Part shown: positions 55,457-64,000 of the stretch, piece by piece
Numbering within the stretch: the first letter of the stretch is position 1
Layout: each line of letters opens with the position of its first letter
Source of the DNA: Streptomyces sp. SCSIO 30461
GTDB lineage: Bacteria; Actinomycetota; Actinomycetes; Streptomycetales; Streptomycetaceae
Assembly (NCBI RefSeq): GCF_037023745.1
Contig: NZ_CP146101.1
Coordinates: 1,178,001-1,242,000, forward strand
Length of the DNA: 64,000 nt
Reading direction: 5' to 3'
Notes under the pieces: generated by a model
Seen by the model: only the letters and a program-made list of their open reading frames with translations
Databases searched by the model: none
What the model was told of the DNA's origin: nothing
Program-made: the position numbers and the translations under genes

Positions 55457-56743
55457 ATGACCACCAGGATCCTCCCAGCCATCGGCGACCCCGAAGCGGC
55501 CAGGTCCGTCACCACACTGCTGAGCCGGCTGCCCGACGCCGAACCGTCGGCTCCGGTCGCCGACTCGACCCAGCTCATCGACACCCTGGGGCGACTCGCG
55601 GGTGAGTCGCTCGACGAGCTGCCCGAGGTCGTGCTGGTGCACGAGCGGATCGGTCCCGTACCGGCACTGGACCTGGTGCGCGAGGTGGCCCTGCGCTTCC
55701 CCGCCGTCGGGGTCGTGCTGATCACATCCGACGCGAGCCCCGGCCTGTTCTCCGCCGCGATGGACTCGGGGGCCAGGGGCCTCGCCGTGCTGCCGCTCGG
55801 CGTCGAGGAGCTGGCCCACCGGGTCCAGGCCGCCGCCCAGTGGTCGGTCGGCGTACGCCGGCATCTGGGGGCGGGCGGCGAGGAGCCCACCGGGCCCGCC
55901 GGCACCGTCGTCACGGTCACCGGGGCAAAGGGGGGCGTGGGCACGACCGTCACTGCGGTCCAGCTGGCCCTGGCCGCCGCCGCCTCCGGCCGCACGGTGG
56001 CGCTGGCCGACATGGACATGCAGACCGGCGATGTCGCGTCGTACCTCGATGTGCAGTTCCGCCGCTCGATCGCCGACCTGGCCGCGGTCTCGGACATATC
56101 CCCGAGGGTGCTGTCCGACGCGGTGTTCAGCCATCCGACCGGAGTGGCCCTGCTGCTGGCCCCCGGTGACGGAGAACGCGGCGAGGAGGTCACCGACCGC
56201 TCGGCCCGGCAGATCGTCAGGGCTCTGCGCTCCCGCTACGAGGTCGTCGTCATCGACTGCGGAAGCCAGATGCACGGCGCGAACGCGGCGGCCGTCGAAA
56301 TGGCCGATACCGCACTGTTGGTCACCACACCCGACGTGGTGGCGGTGCGCGGCGCCAAACGGGCCGTACGGCTCTGGGACCGGCTCCAGATCCGCAAGGC
56401 GGAAGACACCGTCGTCGTGGTAAACCGTCACACCCGTGGGACGGAGATACAGCCACCACTGGTCCAGAGGATCACGGGCACCAGGGTGGCCGGCACGGCG
56501 ATCCCGGCGAACTTCAAGGAGCTCCAGGGGGCGGTGGATTCCGGGCGTATGCACGAACTCGACGCCAGGAGCACGGTGAAGCAGGCACTGTGGAGCCTGG
56601 CCGGAGAACTGGGTCTGGCGAAGCTCCCCGAAGGGGCCGGGCGGACCGGTAAGTTCCGAGGCGACCGGGCCGACCGGGGGGCGATCGGAGGCCGCCGCAG
56701 GCGTGGCGACTCCAGGGAGTGGGAGGGGCGCGCTGACCGATGA
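55457..56743 (+). CDS. TadZ/CpaE-like ParA ATPase
   Basis: A 428-residue protein: a receiver-like N-terminal domain without a phospho-site (residues 1-135), then a MinD/ParA ATPase with deviant Walker A TGAKGGVGTTVTA near residue 155 and Walker B-like VVVIDCGSQMHG near 260. TadZ directs the pilus machine to its place in the cell. The Arg/Gly-rich tail after residue 395 may contact the membrane. Its stop overlaps the next gene (ATGA). Confidence 0.9.
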   Translation: MTTRILPAIGDPEAARSVTTLLSRLPDAEPSAPVADSTQLIDTLGRLAGESLDELPEVVLVHERIGPVPALDLVREVALRFPAVGVVLITSDASPGLFSAAMDSGARGLAVLPLGVEELAHRVQAAAQWSVGVRRHLGAGGEEPTGPAGTVVTVTGAKGGVGTTVTAVQLALAAAASGRTVALADMDMQTGDVASYLDVQFRRSIADLAAVSDISPRVLSDAVFSHPTGVALLLAPGDGERGEEVTDRSARQIVRALRSRYEVVVIDCGSQMHGANAAAVEMADTALLVTTPDVVAVRGAKRAVRLWDRLQIRKAEDTVVVVNRHTRGTEIQPPLVQRITGTRVAGTAIPANFKELQGAVDSGRMHELDARSTVKQALWSLAGELGLAKLPEGAGRTGKFRGDRADRGAIGGRRRRGDSREWEGRADR

Positions 56744-57228
56744 CCGGCTTAGGCAGTCAGTGGCCGAGGTCTGACCGGCTCCGGGGCCGGTCCCGTGCCC
56801 GTGGCCAGGGCCGTCTGCTGGGACGGCTGCTGGGAGGGTTCCAGGGCCGTCTGCAGGGGCGGTTCAGGGATCGCGGGCAGACCGCGATCGAGTTCCTGGG
56901 CGTCACGCCGCTGATCATTCTGCTGCTGGTGGTGCTCTGGCAGTGCGCCCTGATCGGCTACACGTACAGCCTGGCCGGAAACGCGGCCGACCAGGCCGCA
57001 CGGGCAGGCGCGGTGTCCGAGGACGGTGCCGGGCAGCGGGCATGCCAGGAGGCGGCGAGGGAGGACCTCCCCACCGCCTGGGTCGCGAACATGGAGGACA
57101 CGGGGTGCGACGCCGGAACGGGCCTTTTCACGGCGACCGTCGTGTTCCAGGTGCCCGCTCTCGTGCCCGGCGTACTCGACTTCCCGATGCGGGTGACCGG
57201 CAAGGCGTCCGCCGTGAGGGAGCACTGA
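56740..57228 (+). CDS. TadE-like pseudopilin
   Basis: A 162-residue protein. Residues 10-45 are repeated Arg/Gly/Leu units (GRLLGRLLGGFQGRLQGRF), then the prepilin-like DRGQTAIEFLGVTPLIILLL. The Glu of QTAIEF is the family Glu after the processing site. The long basic leader is unusual. The outer domain has two Cys that may pair. It is cotranslated with TadZ. Confidence 0.87.
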   Translation: MTGLGSQWPRSDRLRGRSRARGQGRLLGRLLGGFQGRLQGRFRDRGQTAIEFLGVTPLIILLLVVLWQCALIGYTYSLAGNAADQAARAGAVSEDGAGQRACQEAAREDLPTAWVANMEDTGCDAGTGLFTATVVFQVPALVPGVLDFPMRVTGKASAVREH

Positions 57229-57229
57229 C

Positions 57230-57631
57230 ATGCCCGACATGAGCCGGTACCCGACCGAAGCCGGGTCCGCGATCAGGAAGCGAACGGAGCGGGAACGCGG
57301 CCAGGTCGCCATCGAGTACCTGGGCTTCCTCCCCCTGTTGCTGCTCGTCGGCCTGCTCGCCATCCAGCTCGGTATCGCCGCCTACACCGCGAACCAGGCC
57401 GGCACGGCGGCCCGGGCCGCCGCCCGCGCCGCGAGCGTGGACGACCCGAAGATCAGCCCGGACCAGGCCGCCAGAAGCGCCGTCAGCGGCTGGGTCGCCA
57501 GGAACATGACCCCGCGGTCGAGCTACGGCGACGACCAGGTCACGTACACCGTGCGGATCAAGGTCCCGTCGCTCCTGCCGGGCGTGGACTGGGGCACGGC
57601 CGAGCGCAGCTCCACCATGCCCCGGGACTGA
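57230..57631 (+). CDS. Second TadE-like pseudopilin
   Basis: A 133-residue protein with a short basic start, the ERGQVAIEYLGFLPLLLLVG prepilin-like motif, one helix and a small outer domain. The overall form follows the gene before it, from which it probably arose by duplication. The gap to the upstream gene is one base. Confidence 0.87.
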   Translation: MPDMSRYPTEAGSAIRKRTERERGQVAIEYLGFLPLLLLVGLLAIQLGIAAYTANQAGTAARAAARAASVDDPKISPDQAARSAVSGWVARNMTPRSSYGDDQVTYTVRIKVPSLLPGVDWGTAERSSTMPRD

Positions 57632-57646
57632 AGAGGAGTCACGCGT

Positions 57647-59044
57647 ATGAGCCTGCGGGCACGCATCACCGCCCCCGAGGAGAACGGCGGGGGGCGCGAG
57701 GACGGCCGTCTGGTCGCCACGTACCGCACCAAGCTGCTCGAAGAGATCGACCTGGCGGAGATGTCGTCGCTGCCCGCCGCCGACCGCCGGGCCAGGCTCG
57801 AACGCGTGCTGGGCCACATCATCAGCCGTGAAGGCCCGGTCCTATCCACGTCCGAACGCGCGCAGCTGATCCGCCGGGTGGTGGACGAGGCACTCGGACT
57901 CGGCATCCTGGAGCCACTCCTGGAGGACGCGTCCGTCACCGAGATCATGGTGAACGGCCCTGACCAGATCTTCGTGGAGCGCGGCGGCAGGGTCGAGCAG
58001 CTTCCGCTGCGCTTCGCCTCCCACGAGCAGCTGATGCAGACGATCGAGCGCATCGTCTCCACCGTGAACCGCCGTGTGGACGAGGCCAACCCGATGGTGG
58101 ACGCCCGACTGCCCACCGGGGAGCGCGTCAATGTGATCATTCCGCCGCTGTCCCTGACCGGAGCCACCCTCACCATCCGGCGCTTCCCGCAGAGCTTCAC
58201 CCTCCAGGAGCTGATCGGCCTCGGCTCGATCGACGAGCACCTGCTGTATCTGCTGTCCGGACTGGTCCAGGCGAAGTTCAACATCATCGTCTCCGGGGCC
58301 ACCGGCACCGGAAAGACCACCCTGCTCAACGCGCTCTCCGGGCTGATCCCCGACCACGAGCGCATCATCACCATCGAGGACTCGGCCGAACTGCAGCTCC
58401 AGCAGTCCCATGTGATCCGGCTGGAGTCCCGCCCGGCGAACGTCGAGGGCAAGGGCCACGTCACCATCCGCGACCTGGTACGCAACTCGCTCCGGATGCG
58501 CCCGGACCGTATCGTGGTCGGCGAGGTACGCGGCGGCGAGTCGCTCGACATGCTCCAGGCCATGTCGACCGGCCACAACGGCTCGCTGGCGACCGTCCAC
58601 GCCAACAGCGCCGAGGACGCGCTGATGCGGCTGAAGACCCTGGCCTCGATGTCCGAGGTCAAGGTCCCCTTCGAGGCGCTGCACGACCAGATCACCAGCG
58701 CGGTCGACGTGCTCGTACAGCTGACCAGGTACGCGGACGGCACCCGCAGGGTCACCGAGATCGCGTACCTCGACTCCCACGGACGGGACGCGGACCCCTT
58801 CGGCCGTGACCCCACCGCTCCGCTCGGGCGGGACGCCTACGGACGCGGTGTCTACCGCATCGTCACCGTCGCCCGGTTCGAAGCCCAACCCATGGGGGCC
58901 GACGGCCGGATCCACGGCCGGTTCTGCCACCACCCGCTGCCACGGCGCCTGGCCGAGCGCCTCTACATGTCCAACCAGCCCATCCCGCAGGCTTTCGGTG
59001 TCGCCGCGTTCCCCAACCAACTCGCCAGCCGAGAGGCCCTGTAG
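57647..59044 (+). CDS. tadA: TadA/CpaF secretion ATPase
   Basis: A 465-residue hexameric ATPase of the type II/IV secretion class. Walker A GATGTGKTTLLN near residue 217, Asp box IITIEDSAELQL, Walker B/His box RPDRIVVGEVRGGESLDMLQ and ATVHANSAEDAL are all intact. It powers assembly of the Tad pilus. Good ribosome site GAGGAG before ATG 57647. Confidence 0.95.
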   Translation: MSLRARITAPEENGGGREDGRLVATYRTKLLEEIDLAEMSSLPAADRRARLERVLGHIISREGPVLSTSERAQLIRRVVDEALGLGILEPLLEDASVTEIMVNGPDQIFVERGGRVEQLPLRFASHEQLMQTIERIVSTVNRRVDEANPMVDARLPTGERVNVIIPPLSLTGATLTIRRFPQSFTLQELIGLGSIDEHLLYLLSGLVQAKFNIIVSGATGTGKTTLLNALSGLIPDHERIITIEDSAELQLQQSHVIRLESRPANVEGKGHVTIRDLVRNSLRMRPDRIVVGEVRGGESLDMLQAMSTGHNGSLATVHANSAEDALMRLKTLASMSEVKVPFEALHDQITSAVDVLVQLTRYADGTRRVTEIAYLDSHGRDADPFGRDPTAPLGRDAYGRGVYRIVTVARFEAQPMGADGRIHGRFCHHPLPRRLAERLYMSNQPIPQAFGVAAFPNQLASREAL

Positions 59045-59054
59045 GTACCCGACG

Positions 59055-59999
59055 ATGGACAACCTCGTACTGCTCACGATCGGCGGCACCCTGCTGTGCT
59101 GCGTGCTCGCCGTCATGGGCGTCCAGACGTACGCCAAGGGCAGGGCGGAACGCGCGGCACTCGTGGACCGCCTCTCCTACGCCGGGCAGATCGAGCCGGC
59201 GGTGCCGGGCAGACAGCGCCGATTCCGGGGCGTGGACCGCAGGCTCCGGGGAACGGCCCTCGGCAGGAGACTCGAATTCAAGCTCGCCGCCACCGGACTC
59301 GATCTCACACCAGGCGAGTTCTTCGTCTACGCCGTCGCCGCACTGGCCGGCCTGTGGCTGGTCGCCGCGTCCCTACTGGCCGCGTTCTTCGGCCCGGTGG
59401 CCATGCTGATCGGGCTCTGGGGGACCAACACCTTTCTCAACTGGCAGCGCGCCAAGCGCACCGAACGCTTCATCAACCAGCTTCCCGAGCTCACCCGCGT
59501 CCTGGCCAACGCCACCGAGGCCGGCCTCGCGCTGCGTACCGCGATCTCCATGGCAGCCGAGGAGCTCCAGGACCCGGCGGGCAAGGAGCTGGGCCGCGTC
59601 GCCCAGCGGCTCGCGGTGGGAGAATCCCTGGACGACGCACTCAGCGAGCTGACCGATCGACTGCCCTCACGCGAACTGGTGGTCCTGGTGACCACCCTCG
59701 TCCTCTCCAACCGCGCCGGTGGCACGGTCGTCAGCTCGCTGCGCAACCTCACCGAGACACTGGAAGAGCGCAAGGAGACACGGCGCGAGATCCGGACGCA
59801 GCTTTCCCAGGTGACCGTGACCGCCTACGCGGTTCCGGTGTTCGGTCTGGGGGCACTGCTTCTGATGAACCTGGTGATGCCGGGGGCGCTGGACCGGATG
59901 ACGGGGGCGGCCATCGGCCAGGGTGCCGTGGTGGTCGCGCTGGCGCTCTACGCGATCGGGTTCATCGTGATCCGCCGCCTGTCCCGTATCGACGTGTGA
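59055..59999 (+). CDS. tadB: TadB inner-membrane platform protein
   Basis: A 314-residue membrane protein with a T2SSF domain (ELTRVLANATEAGLALRTAI, ELVVLVTTLVLSNRAGGTVV). Four helices, two near the start and two at the end. ATG 59055 (MDNLVLLTIGG) is ten bases after the TadA stop. With TadC it forms the platform on which TadA acts. Confidence 0.92.
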   Translation: MDNLVLLTIGGTLLCCVLAVMGVQTYAKGRAERAALVDRLSYAGQIEPAVPGRQRRFRGVDRRLRGTALGRRLEFKLAATGLDLTPGEFFVYAVAALAGLWLVAASLLAAFFGPVAMLIGLWGTNTFLNWQRAKRTERFINQLPELTRVLANATEAGLALRTAISMAAEELQDPAGKELGRVAQRLAVGESLDDALSELTDRLPSRELVVLVTTLVLSNRAGGTVVSSLRNLTETLEERKETRREIRTQLSQVTVTAYAVPVFGLGALLLMNLVMPGALDRMTGAAIGQGAVVVALALYAIGFIVIRRLSRIDV

Positions 60000-60027
60000 A
60001 GTCCGAGTGAGGGAGGAGGTACCGGAC

Positions 60028-60930
60028 ATGGGGATGCCGTACATCGGGCTGGTGCTCGCCACCGTCCTCGCCATCGGCGTCTACGGGACCATTCACGGCA
60101 TCCGGATGTACCGCGCCGACGCCAAGCTTCCCGGAGACCTCGTGGTGGCCCTGGAGATCGGCGCAAGCCGTACGAGCGCCGTGGGTTCCGGAATCGACCG
60201 CCTGGGGATGCGCTGGGCACCGCTGGTGCTGAGGATGATGGGCCCCAGGGCGGTCGACCGGAAACGTCGGCAGATCGACCTCGCCGGCAACCCAGGCGGC
60301 CTCACCATAGACCGGTACGCGGCGCGGCGGGCCGTCTACGGGGTGCTCGGCTTCTTCGGAGCCTTCACGACGATCATCCGCGGCGAGATCCTGCTCACGC
60401 TGCTGCTGATCGCCTTCGGACTGTTCTGGATCGAGGTCGGCATCTGGTCCGCGGTCCGTGTCCGCAAGGAGCACATCGAGCGGACGCTGCCGGACTTCCT
60501 CGATGTGCTGGCCGTCGTCGTCTCCGCCGGCCTCGGCTTCCGGCAGGCGCTGGAGCGGGTGGCCGAGAAGTACGAGGGGCCGTGGGCGGACGAACTGTCC
60601 ATCACCCTGCGCCAGATGGACATGGGTGTCAGCAGGCGGCAGGCGTTCGACGAACTGCGCAAGCGCAACGACTCGGAACAGGTGGGGATGTTCGTGACCG
60701 CACTCCAGCAGGGCGAGGAGCTGGGTGCACCGATCGTGGACACCCTCATCCAGATCGCCAACGACATGCGGCGTGCCGACGCCCAGAACGCCCGCCGGAA
60801 GGCGGCGAAGGCGGTGCCGAAGGCCACCTTCGCGGTGACGTCGTTCCTGCTGCCCGGCACATTGGTCCTGCTGACGGTCGGATTCGTGTACGGCGCAGAC
60901 GTCGACTTCAGCTTCCTGACGGGCGAGTGA
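60028..60930 (+). CDS. tadC: TadC inner-membrane platform protein
   Basis: A 300-residue partner of TadB with its T2SSF domain (DFLDVLAVVVSAGLGFRQAL, LQQGEELGAPIVDTLIQIAN). ATG 60028 has GGAGG eight bases before it; a GTG at 60007 that touches the TadB end lacks such a site. Helices near residues 5-20, 100-135 and 275-295. Confidence 0.92.
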   Translation: MGMPYIGLVLATVLAIGVYGTIHGIRMYRADAKLPGDLVVALEIGASRTSAVGSGIDRLGMRWAPLVLRMMGPRAVDRKRRQIDLAGNPGGLTIDRYAARRAVYGVLGFFGAFTTIIRGEILLTLLLIAFGLFWIEVGIWSAVRVRKEHIERTLPDFLDVLAVVVSAGLGFRQALERVAEKYEGPWADELSITLRQMDMGVSRRQAFDELRKRNDSEQVGMFVTALQQGEELGAPIVDTLIQIANDMRRADAQNARRKAAKAVPKATFAVTSFLLPGTLVLLTVGFVYGADVDFSFLTGE

Positions 60931-60940
60931 TCGGGAACCT

Positions 60941-62392
60941 ATGGCACAGCACCCCAAGCGCCGGTCCGCAGCGCATCCGCCCGTGGTTTCGGCGTTGCCG
61001 CCGACGGAACGGGACCGGCCGCTACCGGCCCCGGAATCGGCGGCTGCGGAGCCCGAATGGCTGCCCCCGCCCGGCATCCAGGTCAACGCCCTACAGGCAC
61101 TCTGCCGACAGGTCTTCGGCTTCCGGCTCGCGATGATCGCCATCGCCACCCCGTTCGCCGTCGAGGGCGCGGCTCCCGGGTTCCCCCAGTGGCTGGTCGG
61201 CGCGGCCATCGTGGTCACGTTCATGGGCTCGTACGTCCTCTTCCGGGACTGGGAGCGCTTCGGCCCGTACTTCCTGCGCCACCCCTGGCTGCTCGCCGTC
61301 GACGCGGTGTTCGGGGCGTTGCTGCTGATCACGGGCACGCCAGAGTCCACACTCGCCTATGTCACGGTGTGCACCCCGCTGCTCGCCGGGCTGGTGTACG
61401 GATGGCGGGGCGCCGCGGTCTTCGCCTCGCTCCAGACGGTGATCATCTTCCTGGTCTACGGAGGCAACAGGCAGCTGGAAGCCGACGGCGCCGCCACTCT
61501 GCTCCTCCCCGGGTTCTGTGTGATCGCCGGAGCGGTCGGAGTCACCCTGCGGAACCTGCTGCTGCGGATCGGCGGGGCAAGCCAGGCACTGACCGAGACG
61601 CGTGCCCGCCTCGCGGCCAACGAGGCGGTGGAGGAGGAGCGTCTACGACTGGCGCGGGAGATGCACGACTCGTTCACCAAGACACTGCACGGTCTGGCAC
61701 TCGCGGCCGACGCGCTGGCGAGGTCGGCGGACCGCACGGACCCCCGCACCATCAGACACCAGGCCGAACTGGTCGCACACGCCGCACGCCGCGCCGCGGC
61801 CGAGTCCCGCGAGCTGCTGTCCGACCTGCGCCGCGAGCCCAGGACCCAGGACCAGGAGCTGGGCGGGGTGGACATCGGCGCGGAACTGTCCGCATGCGCC
61901 ACCCACTTCGCCCACCGCGGCGGCGCCCGCATCACCCTCCACCGACTCGGCACCGTGCCGACGCCCCTGGTCCCGCGAGCCGTCGCCCGGCAACTCCTGA
62001 CGGTGGTCTCGGAGGCACTGGAGAACGCCCACCGTCACGCGGAGCCCACCCGTATCGAGGTGTCGACGTGCGTGGACGGCGAGGTCCTGCGGGTCAGCGT
62101 GTACGACGACGGCCCGGGGCTGCCCCCGGGCACCACACTCGACCAACTCAAACGCGACGGCCACTACGGACTTGTCGGCATGGTGGAACGCGCCGCGTCC
62201 ATCGGCGCCCGACTCCGCATCGGCCGTGGCCAGGCCGCGAGCGGTACCGAAGTCCGCCTGGAACTGCCCCTGTCGGCCATCGCCCCCGGCAGCACCCCCC
62301 GGAAGGAGGCCGCCGGATGCCGGACGACTTCTCAGCACACCCTGCACAAACCCCTCTTCGCGTCGTGGTCGCCGACGACAATCCGGTCATGA
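60941..62392 (+). CDS. Histidine kinase encoded inside the Tad locus
   Basis: A 483-residue kinase: Pro-rich start, six helices (residues about 60-205), HisKA_3 box RLAREMHDSFTKTLHGLALA near residue 238 and ATPase motifs SEALENAHRHAEPT and GHYGLVGMVERAASIG. It sits ten bases after tadC and overlaps the regulator gene by 76 bases, so it belongs to the pilus transcript. The last 25 residues are read in a different frame from the regulator start and may be dispensable. Confidence 0.88.
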   Translation: MAQHPKRRSAAHPPVVSALPPTERDRPLPAPESAAAEPEWLPPPGIQVNALQALCRQVFGFRLAMIAIATPFAVEGAAPGFPQWLVGAAIVVTFMGSYVLFRDWERFGPYFLRHPWLLAVDAVFGALLLITGTPESTLAYVTVCTPLLAGLVYGWRGAAVFASLQTVIIFLVYGGNRQLEADGAATLLLPGFCVIAGAVGVTLRNLLLRIGGASQALTETRARLAANEAVEEERLRLAREMHDSFTKTLHGLALAADALARSADRTDPRTIRHQAELVAHAARRAAAESRELLSDLRREPRTQDQELGGVDIGAELSACATHFAHRGGARITLHRLGTVPTPLVPRAVARQLLTVVSEALENAHRHAEPTRIEVSTCVDGEVLRVSVYDDGPGLPPGTTLDQLKRDGHYGLVGMVERAASIGARLRIGRGQAASGTEVRLELPLSAIAPGSTPRKEAAGCRTTSQHTLHKPLFASWSPTTIRS

Positions 62393-63102
62393 GGGCGGGC
62401 ATCGGCGCCCTGCTCTCCGACCGGAACGACGTCTCCGTCGTCGCCGAGGCGGCGAACGGCCGCGAAGCCTGCGAAGCCACCCTCCGGCACCGCCCGGACG
62501 TCGTACTGCTGGACGTGCGCATGCCGGGCGTGGACGGCATCTCCGCCCTGCCGCATCTGGTCGAGCTCGCCCCGGTGATGATGCTGACGTACAGCCGGGA
62601 GACCGAGATCGTCCACGAGGCCCTGAGACGCGGCGCCGACGGCTACCTCGTCCATGGCGAGTTCACCCCCGAGCAACTGGTCCAGGCAGTGCGCGACATC
62701 AAGAACGGCCAGGCCCACTTCACCACGACCGCGGCCAACGCCCTGCTCCAGCACGTGCGGCAACCCGCGCAGCCACGCCAGGGTCTTTCGCAACTGCAAC
62801 CTTTTGTGGCACATTCTTATGAGGCAGAAGGACTGGGTCCTTGTGCGAACAGGACCGGGTTCGGGCTGAGTTCGCGGGAGGTGGAGGTCATGGACCTGAT
62901 TGCGTCCGGGATGAGCAACCAGCAGATCGCGGCTGCGTGCTTCATCAGCGAGAAGACCGTCAAGAACCACATCAACCGCATCTTCGCCAAGCTCAACACC
63001 ACCACCCGGAGCAAGGCCATCGCCCACTGGCTCGGCACCGCACCGGCCGCCGGCCGCGGTGGCGGCCGAGGACGCCTTCCGGCGGAAGGCGGACGGCCAT
63101 GA
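62317..63102 (+). CDS. NarL-type response regulator of the Tad locus
   Basis: A 261-residue regulator. Receiver motifs VVADDNPVM, VVLLDVRMPGVDG; the usual signalling Lys is replaced (GYLVHGEFTPE), so activation may differ. After a long 60-residue linker (including FVAHSYEAEGLGPCANRTG) comes LuxR HTH LSSREVEVMDLIASGMSNQQ and VKNHINRIFAKLNTTTRS. ATG 62317 has GGAAGGAGG upstream. It presumably controls pilus genes. Confidence 0.87.
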   Translation: MPDDFSAHPAQTPLRVVVADDNPVMRAGIGALLSDRNDVSVVAEAANGREACEATLRHRPDVVLLDVRMPGVDGISALPHLVELAPVMMLTYSRETEIVHEALRRGADGYLVHGEFTPEQLVQAVRDIKNGQAHFTTTAANALLQHVRQPAQPRQGLSQLQPFVAHSYEAEGLGPCANRTGFGLSSREVEVMDLIASGMSNQQIAAACFISEKTVKNHINRIFAKLNTTTRSKAIAHWLGTAPAAGRGGGRGRLPAEGGRP

Positions 63103-63249
63103 CCCGACGAACACCCCGAAGACGCATCGCGGCTTGGGCCCGGGAATGGGTCCCAGGGCCCTGTTCGGAGGACTCGGTTCAGGCGTACGTTCCCCAAGAG
63201 ACTTACGCGTCGGCAGACATCTCGTCGGCCGGACCCGAAGGGGATCACG

Positions 63250-63495
63250 ATGTCGAACACCATGCTGAAGACCGCTGTTCGTGTGCAGGTCCGCGTCAGT
63301 GGCTGGGCGAACACCGCCGTTGTGAGGATCCAGAGGCGTTACGGGAGCGGGGATCGCGGACAGACGGCGTTCGAGTACTTGGGGATCATCTTGGTCGTCG
63401 TGGCGATCATTGGTGGGATGGTGGCGACGGGGATTGGCGCGGCGATCACCACGCGAATCACCGGTCTGGTGAACAGCATTACTGCGGGGAAGTGA
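63250..63495 (+). CDS. flp: Flp-type pilin
   Basis: An 81-residue protein with a basic start, DRGQTAFEYLGIILVVVAI and a single helix, ending in a short tail (TTRITGLVNSITAGK). The G-Q-T-A-F-E-Y pattern and length are those of Flp major pilins, cleaved before the helix by a TadV-type peptidase not found in the window. GGGGATCAC precedes the ATG. Base composition falls from here to the window end. Confidence 0.85.
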   Translation: MSNTMLKTAVRVQVRVSGWANTAVVRIQRRYGSGDRGQTAFEYLGIILVVVAIIGGMVATGIGAAITTRITGLVNSITAGK

Positions 63496-64000
63496 TCGAG
63501 AACGCGCGAGACCGTGGGCAGGCCTTCCCCATCTACATCATGATGGTGGCGGGCCTGCTCTTTCTTGCGTTTGCATTCTTCGCGGTCGGTAAAGCGTCGG
63601 CAGTGCGCAATGGGGCGCAGGGGGCGGCAGACGCCGCTGCTCTCGCGGCTGCTCAGGCTGTCAGGAATGCTATGGGATCGAAGTTCCTCGCGGCTCTCTT
63701 GGTGCCGAACGGTTTGGAACAATTCTTCAAAGAGGAAACTGTCGACCAAGCCGCATGTGCTGAGGCGCAGTACCTGGCTGGCGCCAACCGTGCTGATTTG
63801 GTTCCGAACGGCTCGGGTGACCTCTGTGACTGGAGCGATGGGAACTTTCGAGACGACGTTACTGTGCAGGTTATGACTCGTTACACGGTGGGTTCCTCGG
63901 TAATTCCTGGAAGCGAGAGTCGCCATGCTACGGCCAAAGCCAGTGCCGCAGTTGAATTCCGGTGCTCGTGGGAAGTTGTTCACAGCTCTGTGGGTGTTAT
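63492..64000 (+). CDS. TadG-like pilus protein, N-terminal part (partial)
   Basis: The gene runs off the right edge (169 codons seen). GTG 63492 overlaps the pilin stop. DRGQAFPIYIMMVAGLLFLA followed by KASAVRNGAQGAADAAALAA is the Tad-domain start of TadG-like proteins. Cys and Asp residues in the outer part (ACAEAQYLAGANRAD, GDLCDWSDGN) are consistent with a von Willebrand-like or novel outer domain further on. Codon bias is weaker than in the tad genes before. Confidence 0.82.
   Translation, partial: MIENARDRGQAFPIYIMMVAGLLFLAFAFFAVGKASAVRNGAQGAADAAALAAAQAVRNAMGSKFLAALLVPNGLEQFFKEETVDQAACAEAQYLAGANRADLVPNGSGDLCDWSDGNFRDDVTVQVMTRYTVGSSVIPGSESRHATAKASAAVEFRCSWEVVHSSVGV

Noticed and set aside
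63106..63249. Possible small gene between the Tad regulator and the pilin
   Set aside because: Short Arg-rich frame without motif or ribosome site; it runs into the pilin gene in another frame.

Overview
The window is chromosomal DNA of a Streptomyces-type actinomycete. The evidence is very high GC with strong third-position bias, many GTG starts, GTGA and ATGA start/stop overlaps, a ram-type operon for the SapB morphogen, a mycothiol-dependent isomerase, a LAETG wall-anchored AA10 enzyme, a c-di-AMP riboswitch upstream of an Rpf gene, GTP-type PEP carboxykinase and a Gram-positive Tad pilus locus.

Left part (1-9.2 kb): the end of ramC, then ramS, ramA and ramB, facing ramR. This is the class III lanthipeptide cluster for aerial-hypha surfactant. 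A TetR gene under a perfect 43-bp palindrome follows, coupled to an unrecognised protein, and then a divergent TetR/flavin monooxygenase pair. Part 9.4-13.5 kb is mostly minus strand: a maleylpyruvate-isomerase-like enzyme, a frameshifted and truncated FAD protein, a wall-anchored lytic polysaccharide monooxygenase and an Rpf-like cell-wall hydrolase behind its riboswitch. Part 14.4-21.6 kb holds two tightly coupled redox operons: a ferric-reductase-like membrane protein with a ferredoxin/FAD-reductase fusion and a small membrane protein, then a three-subunit molybdenum hydroxylase.

Part 21.6-29.1 kb is a decayed accessory zone. It holds two pieces of an IS6-type transposase in opposite orientation around an MFS pump, an IS5-like remnant, a hydrolase fragment, a universal stress protein fragment and a broken site-2 protease. 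Intact genes among them are an aquaglyceroporin, a small charged protein and a membrane-peptide/PRC-barrel trio. From 29.2 kb the chromosome looks like ordinary core: CNNM/CBS protein, thioredoxin-fold YyaL-like protein, HlyIII protein, pckG, an aminotransferase, TetR/aldo-keto reductase, AlkB-like protein, P450 with a coupled 22-codon ORF, a two-component system, acyltransferase, mannosyltransferase, DinB protein, D-amino-acid deaminase-like enzyme, M14 carboxypeptidase and an atypical Nramp protein.

The right end (53.8-64.0 kb) is a Tad locus in one direction: a zinc-ribbon protein, CpaB-like, TadZ/CpaE, two TadE-like proteins, TadA, TadB, TadC, a histidine kinase and response regulator, a Flp-like pilin and the start of a TadG-like gene cut by the window edge. 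No tRNA, rRNA or CRISPR array was seen. All family names come from reading motifs and from memory of the families; no database search was possible.
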